From Alphaproteobacteria bacterium (GTDB lineage: Bacteria > Pseudomonadota > Alphaproteobacteria > Rhizobiales > Beijerinckiaceae), in contig VGCJ01000002.1 of assembly GCA_016870035.1 (NCBI GenBank), positions 1 through 64,000 of the forward strand: a stretch of 64,000 nt of DNA, read 5' to 3'. The notes below the pieces were generated by a model. It had not been told where the DNA came from. It did not search any database and saw only the letters and a list, made by a program, of their open reading frames with translations. Positions 60,809-64,000 of this stretch are shown piece by piece; within the stretch, counting starts at the first letter, position 1; each line of letters begins with the position of its first letter. Position numbers and translations under genes: made by a program.

Positions 60809-61929
60809 TGGGGCGTTATAATTACCTCCTCGCCATCGGTGGTGCTGCGGCGATTTTTGCGGCTGTCGGATCTTATACGCATGATGTACCCGTCTCGCTT
60901 TTTGATGATCATGTCATCAAACGTTTGATCTTCGGCATCATTGGTGTCACGGCTTTGCGTCAAAGCGGTGGACCCGAGGTCACCGGTCCGCAGCGGTGGA
61001 ACATTCCTTTCGCGAGTTTTATTCTCGCAATCGAGCTTGTCACTCTTGCGCATGCGGAGGGTACGCGCGCGTGGGGCTTTTATGCCGCGACATTGGCATT
61101 CTGGTTGCTCGCCTGGCGCGCGGTTGATGTTGTTCTTGCTGAACAAGCGCCGCGTGGTCGTGCGAAACTCTTGTCTGATCTTGCGGTGCCAATGATTTTT
61201 GGTTTCACGCTGATCGTCTTGTGGGAAGTGCTCGCGCGCGGCCTGCAAATCCCGATGGTGATTTTGCCCGCGCCCTCCGCGATATTGGGCAAGCTTTTCA
61301 CATCGCTTCCCATTTTGGGGGCTGACTTTTTGCAAACCGTGCAAGGCATTCTTGCGGGTTATGTGATCGGCTGCGGTGCCGGAATTCTCGTCGCGATCTT
61401 GATTGACCGTGTGCCCTTCTTGCAGCGTGGCTTGTTGCCGCTCGGCAATCTTGTCTCCGCTTTACCCATCGTCGGCGTTGCACCCATCATGGTGATGTGG
61501 TTTGGCTTTGATTGGCAATCAAAAGCAGCTGTCGTCGTCATCATGACGTTTTTCCCGCAACTCGTGAATACGGTTGCGGGTTTGGCGGCTTCAGGCGCGA
61601 TGGAACGCGATCTGATGAAAACTTATGCAGCCAGTTATGGACAGACTTTATTTGCGCTGCGCTTGCCTTCGGCCTTGCCCTTCATTTTCAATGGCCTCAA
61701 AATCAATTCCACGTTGGCCTTGATCGGCGCCATCGTTGCCGAGTTTTTCGGCACGCCGATTGTGGGTATGGGTTTTCGCATCAACACAGAAGTTGGGCGA
61801 ATGAATATCGACATGGTGTGGGCGACGATTGTTGTCGCCGCACTTTGTGGGTCTCTGTTTTACGGGATCTTGGCTTTCATCGAAAAGCGGATTACGTTTT
61901 GGCATGTTTCCTATCGTCAGGGGGCTTAG
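60808..61929 (+). CDS. ABC transporter permease (BPD_transp_1, second subunit)
   Basis: A 373-residue permease, larger than usual. The first 130 residues form extra hydrophobic helices and loops (GRYNYLLAIGGAAAIFAAVG and so on), and the transport core starts near LIVLWEVLARGLQIPMVILP. The core has VQGILAGYVIGCGAGILVAI, SALPIVGVAPIMVMWFGFDW and the EAA loop MERDLMKTYAASYGQTLFAL. The two permeases presumably pair. The ATG overlaps the previous stop by one base; a GTG one codon earlier is equally possible. The binding-protein gene follows 37 bp later. Confidence 0.9.
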   Translation: MGRYNYLLAIGGAAAIFAAVGSYTHDVPVSLFDDHVIKRLIFGIIGVTALRQSGGPEVTGPQRWNIPFASFILAIELVTLAHAEGTRAWGFYAATLAFWLLAWRAVDVVLAEQAPRGRAKLLSDLAVPMIFGFTLIVLWEVLARGLQIPMVILPAPSAILGKLFTSLPILGADFLQTVQGILAGYVIGCGAGILVAILIDRVPFLQRGLLPLGNLVSALPIVGVAPIMVMWFGFDWQSKAAVVVIMTFFPQLVNTVAGLAASGAMERDLMKTYAASYGQTLFALRLPSALPFIFNGLKINSTLALIGAIVAEFFGTPIVGMGFRINTEVGRMNIDMVWATIVVAALCGSLFYGILAFIEKRITFWHVSYRQGA

Positions 61930-61966
61930 TGAGTGGGGGCTTTGGCCCGAAAAAGGGGAGAAGAGA

Positions 61967-62959
61967 ATGCGGAAGCTGGTATTTGGAATGATGGCCCTTG
62001 CGGGCTTTGGCGTTACCTCCGCGGACGCTGCAGACAAAGTGATCTTGCAATTGAAATGGGTCACGCAGGCACAATTCGCCGGTTACTATGTTGCGAAGGA
62101 TAAGGGCTTCTACAAAGATGCCGGTCTTGATGTGACGATTAAGCCAGGCGGTCCGGACATTGCGCCGCCGCAAGTCATCGCCGGTGGTGGTGCCGATGTC
62201 GTTGTTGACTGGATGCCGTCAGCCTTGGCAACACGCGAAAAGGGCGTGCCGCTTGTCAACATCGCCCAGCCTTTCAAGCATTCGGGCATGATGCTCACCT
62301 GCCGCGCGGAAACAGGAATCAAATCACCCGCTGATTTGAAAGATCGTACACTCGGTGTGTGGTTCTACGGCAACGAATATCCGTTCCTTTCATGGATGTC
62401 GAAACTCGGCATCAAGACGGATGGTTCAAAGGGCGGCGTGAAAGTGTTGAAGCAAGGCTTCAACGTTGATCCGTTGTTGCAAAAGCAAGCTGATTGCGTT
62501 TCCACGATGACTTACAACGAATATTGGCAGGTCATTGATGGCGGCATTCCAGCTGATAAGCTCGTCGTCTTCAAATATGAAGATCAAGGCGTCGCGACCA
62601 TGGAAGATGGTCTCTATGTCATGGAAGACAAGCTAAAAAATCCAGCCTTCGTTGATAAAATGGCGAAGTTTGTTGCCGCTTCGATGAAGGGTTGGGAATG
62701 GGCGCGCAAGAATCCAAAAGATGCTGCCAAGATCGTTCTCGATAATGATGCCTCCGGTGCGCAAACTGAAAAGCATCAGACCCGCATGATGGAAGAGATC
62801 AACAAGCTCACCGAAGGTTCAAACGGTAAGCTTGATCCGGCTGATTATCAACGCACTGTGAAGACGTTGATGGGTGGCGGTTCAGATCCGGTCATCACGA
62901 AAGAACCATCGGGCGCAACAACCGATGTTGTGATCGACAAAGCGCTTGCTATGAAGTGA
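61967..62959 (+). CDS. NMT1/THI5-like substrate-binding protein of the pyrimidine importer
   Basis: A 330-residue periplasmic binding protein with a signal peptide (RKLVFGMMALAGFGVTSADA). It begins ADKVILQLKWVTQAQFAGYY and has VAKDKGFYKDAGLDVTIKPGG, ADVVVDWMPSALATREKG and LGVWFYGNEYPFLSWM. These are the hallmarks of the NMT1/THI5 fold, whose relatives bind thiamine pyrimidine precursors (ThiY) and pyrimidines. GGGGAGAAGAGA precedes the ATG. It closes the catabolic operon and a terminator follows. The exact ligand (uracil, dihydrouracil or hydantoin) is inferred from the neighbours. Confidence 0.9.
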   Translation: MRKLVFGMMALAGFGVTSADAADKVILQLKWVTQAQFAGYYVAKDKGFYKDAGLDVTIKPGGPDIAPPQVIAGGGADVVVDWMPSALATREKGVPLVNIAQPFKHSGMMLTCRAETGIKSPADLKDRTLGVWFYGNEYPFLSWMSKLGIKTDGSKGGVKVLKQGFNVDPLLQKQADCVSTMTYNEYWQVIDGGIPADKLVVFKYEDQGVATMEDGLYVMEDKLKNPAFVDKMAKFVAASMKGWEWARKNPKDAAKIVLDNDASGAQTEKHQTRMMEEINKLTEGSNGKLDPADYQRTVKTLMGGGSDPVITKEPSGATTDVVIDKALAMK

Positions 62960-62982
62960 TCGCGTAAAGCGTTCTGAAAAAT

Positions 62983-63014
62983 AAAGCCGCGAGAGATCAT
63001 CTCACGGCTTTTTT
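62983..63014 (+). terminator. terminator of the pyrimidine operon
   Basis: AAAGCCG (62983-62989) pairs with CGGCTTT (63005-63011), with GAGA/TCTC inside, and the T run continues to 63014. It lies 24 bp after the last stop and is a good Rho-independent form. Confidence 0.8.
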
Positions 63015-63041
63015 CATGCGTGAGACATTACGTGGTGGGCT

Positions 63042-63533
63042 TTATTTCAAAATCACTCGCGCAAAGAGTGCACCCCAATACATTCCGATTCCGAAACATG
63101 TATGTGAAGCGAGATTTAAGAAACGAATGGTCCAGGGGTTATCGCGTTTTGATGCAGCCCATCCGGCACCCATGCCGGGTTGAAGAATAAACCATCCCGC
63201 TGCAACGGTATGCCAAGCAAGAATGAGTGCCGGAAAAAGCGTCGGTGCGTGTGCATAAGACTCGCCCATGATTTTTAGAAGCGCGCCAACATAAACAATG
63301 CCCGTCACATAATGCGCGATCCATCTGGCTTCGCTTTCAAACGGGAATGATTTCGACGTCGCGATATCGGCGTGAAAAATTTTGCCGCTCGGGAGATGCA
63401 AGAACCATCTGCCGACATAGGTCCAATTCGGAGCCGCCACGCCGGTTGATCGATTGAGGAGAAGCGCCCACAAATCCATCGCGGCCGTTCCTGCAATGCC
63501 AATGACAATGCTTTGAAAAATGAATGCATTCAT
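63042..63533 (-). CDS. DUF2938 membrane protein
   Basis: A 163-residue integral membrane protein with four hydrophobic segments. GIAGTAAMDLWALLLNRS near the start, YVGRWFLHLPSGKIFH, then WIAHYVTGIVYVGALL and LILAWHTVAAGWFILQPGMG, and SHTCFGIGMYWGALF near the end are the conserved DUF2938 blocks. Its function is unknown. It starts at ATG 63533 and converges on the pyrimidine operon. Between its start and tRNA-Leu (63534-63727) I see no gene. Confidence 0.83.
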   Translation of the reverse strand: MNAFIFQSIVIGIAGTAAMDLWALLLNRSTGVAAPNWTYVGRWFLHLPSGKIFHADIATSKSFPFESEARWIAHYVTGIVYVGALLKIMGESYAHAPTLFPALILAWHTVAAGWFILQPGMGAGWAASKRDNPWTIRFLNLASHTCFGIGMYWGALFARVILK

Positions 63534-63727
63534 GATTCGGGCTTCGTGATTTTGATCAAGCCTCTCATGAAGTGCTGTGTTGCGCTAGCGCAAGGCCAAG
63601 GCCACGCATACTCTATTATCAAACCCGTAAGATTTCGCGTGTTAGGCGGATGATGATGGCGGCCGCGCGCCGGACGGGGTCCGGTTGGTGCCGTCCCGTT
63701 TGTGTGTATCAAGTTGAGTAGAGAAAA

Positions 63728-63812
63728 TGGTGCCCCTAGCCGGAATCGAACCAGCACTCCTTGCGGAATCCGATTTTGAGTCGGACGCGTCTACCAGTTC
63801 CGCCATAGGGGC
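63728..63812 (-). tRNA. tRNA-Leu (anticodon CAA)
   Basis: On the minus strand the acceptor GCCCCTA pairs with TAGGGGC, with A73 and an encoded CCA. The D-arm is TGGCGGAACTGGTAGACGC, the anticodon loop CTCAAAA in TCCGA/TCGGA reads CAA, and a long variable arm (TTCCGCAAGGAGTG region) marks it as class II Leu. The T-loop contains GGTTCGATTCC. Confidence 0.95.
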
Positions 63813-63858
63813 AAGGACCGTCGGTCTATATCCCGCCAAGATTCAAAATTCCAGCCCT

Positions 63859-64000
63859 ATCGCGCGTGTTGGCCATGGAAAACGCGCAGGGCTCGCGGGC
63901 CTTGGCTTATTGGTTCTGGCGGCGCTTTCTGGGTGCATGGGCGATCCCACGCCGAAACCCGAGGATCAAAAGCTGCTCGATGATCGGTTCAATGCGCTTT
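63859..64000 (+). CDS. putative lipoprotein, N-terminal part (continues past window)
   Basis: One plus-strand frame reads GKRAGLAGLGLLVLAALSGC followed by MGDPTPKPEDQKLLDDRF up to the window edge. This is a basic start, a hydrophobic core, a lipobox LSGC with the Cys codon at 63934-63936, and a polar mature part. That is a convincing lipoprotein signal. The start codon is uncertain: no ATG is in frame, and ATC 63859 or ATT 63841 would have to serve unless initiation lies further upstream. The ATG at 63875 is in a different frame with no such pattern. Confidence 0.45.
   Translation, partial: MARVGHGKRAGLAGLGLLVLAALSGCMGDPTPKPEDQKLLDDRFNAL

Noticed and set aside
1-64000. CRISPR array, toxin-antitoxin, restriction or other defence genes
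   Set aside because: No regularly spaced repeats and no proteins with the relevant signatures were seen anywhere in the window.

Overview
The window reads as a chromosomal segment of an alphaproteobacterium, most likely from the order Hyphomicrobiales (Rhizobiales). The reasons are the cobS/cobT cobaltochelatase pair beside a J-domain gene and bolA, the Lrp-type putR divergent from a PutA without a DNA-binding domain, the SUV3-like helicase, and palindromic intergenic elements resembling those of this order. Base composition is moderately GC-rich outside one AT-richer island. No CRISPR array, prophage or integrase was seen.

Layout. 1-8.2 kb: an MBL-fold hydrolase (cut by the window edge), inorganic pyrophosphatase, a large MscS-type channel, an SUV3-like RNA helicase and a DUF3108 protein. 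8.4-13.4 kb: rpmB, a YhhQ-type transporter, cobT, cobS, a J-domain protein and bolA. 13.4-20.1 kb: two DMT exporters, a COG0523 GTPase and two acyl-CoA synthetases facing each other across a palindromic repeat. 20.1-23.9 kb: putR/putA. 24-30.5 kb: rplS, leuCDB, a Thr/Ser dehydratase, a beta-carbonic anhydrase and asd. 30.7-33.5 kb: a DMT transporter, a host-attachment-family protein, a SOUL protein and a DUF1993 protein. 33.63 kb: tRNA-Ala(CGC).

Directly after tRNA-Ala lies an AT-richer accessory island (about 33.7-44.8 kb). It holds two CodA/AtzC-type amidohydrolases, a complete BMP-type ABC importer (one binding protein, one double ATPase, two permeases), three decayed genes (a second binding protein, an amidase, the tail of a third deaminase) and an IS3-family element. 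The IS cuts the third deaminase exactly at its right end, and its transposase carries an in-frame 45-bp insert built around a perfect 10-bp palindrome. The island looks like a nucleobase or N-heterocycle scavenging module in decay.

44.8-50.2 kb is housekeeping: a DCC protein, nitroreductase, GNAT acetyltransferase, tRNA-Gly(GCC), ProX-type editing enzyme, YbbN-type thioredoxin, a LON-substrate-binding-domain protein, a Trm112-like protein and an exported protein of unknown function.

51.9-63.0 kb is a complete reductive pyrimidine catabolism locus: PreT/PreA (dihydropyrimidine dehydrogenase), dihydropyrimidinase, an N-carbamoyl-beta-amino-acid hydrolase, an NMT1/SsuABC-type importer and a RutR-like TetR regulator. 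Two palindromes fitting the RutR box (TTGACCANNTGGTCAA) lie upstream of preT and between rutR and the hydrolase gene, so both operons probably answer to pyrimidines. A weaker candidate box precedes the first island deaminase, which raises the possibility that the island, predicted to import and deaminate a base, was tied into the same regulon. The window ends with a DUF2938 protein, tRNA-Leu(CAA) and the start of a lipoprotein gene.
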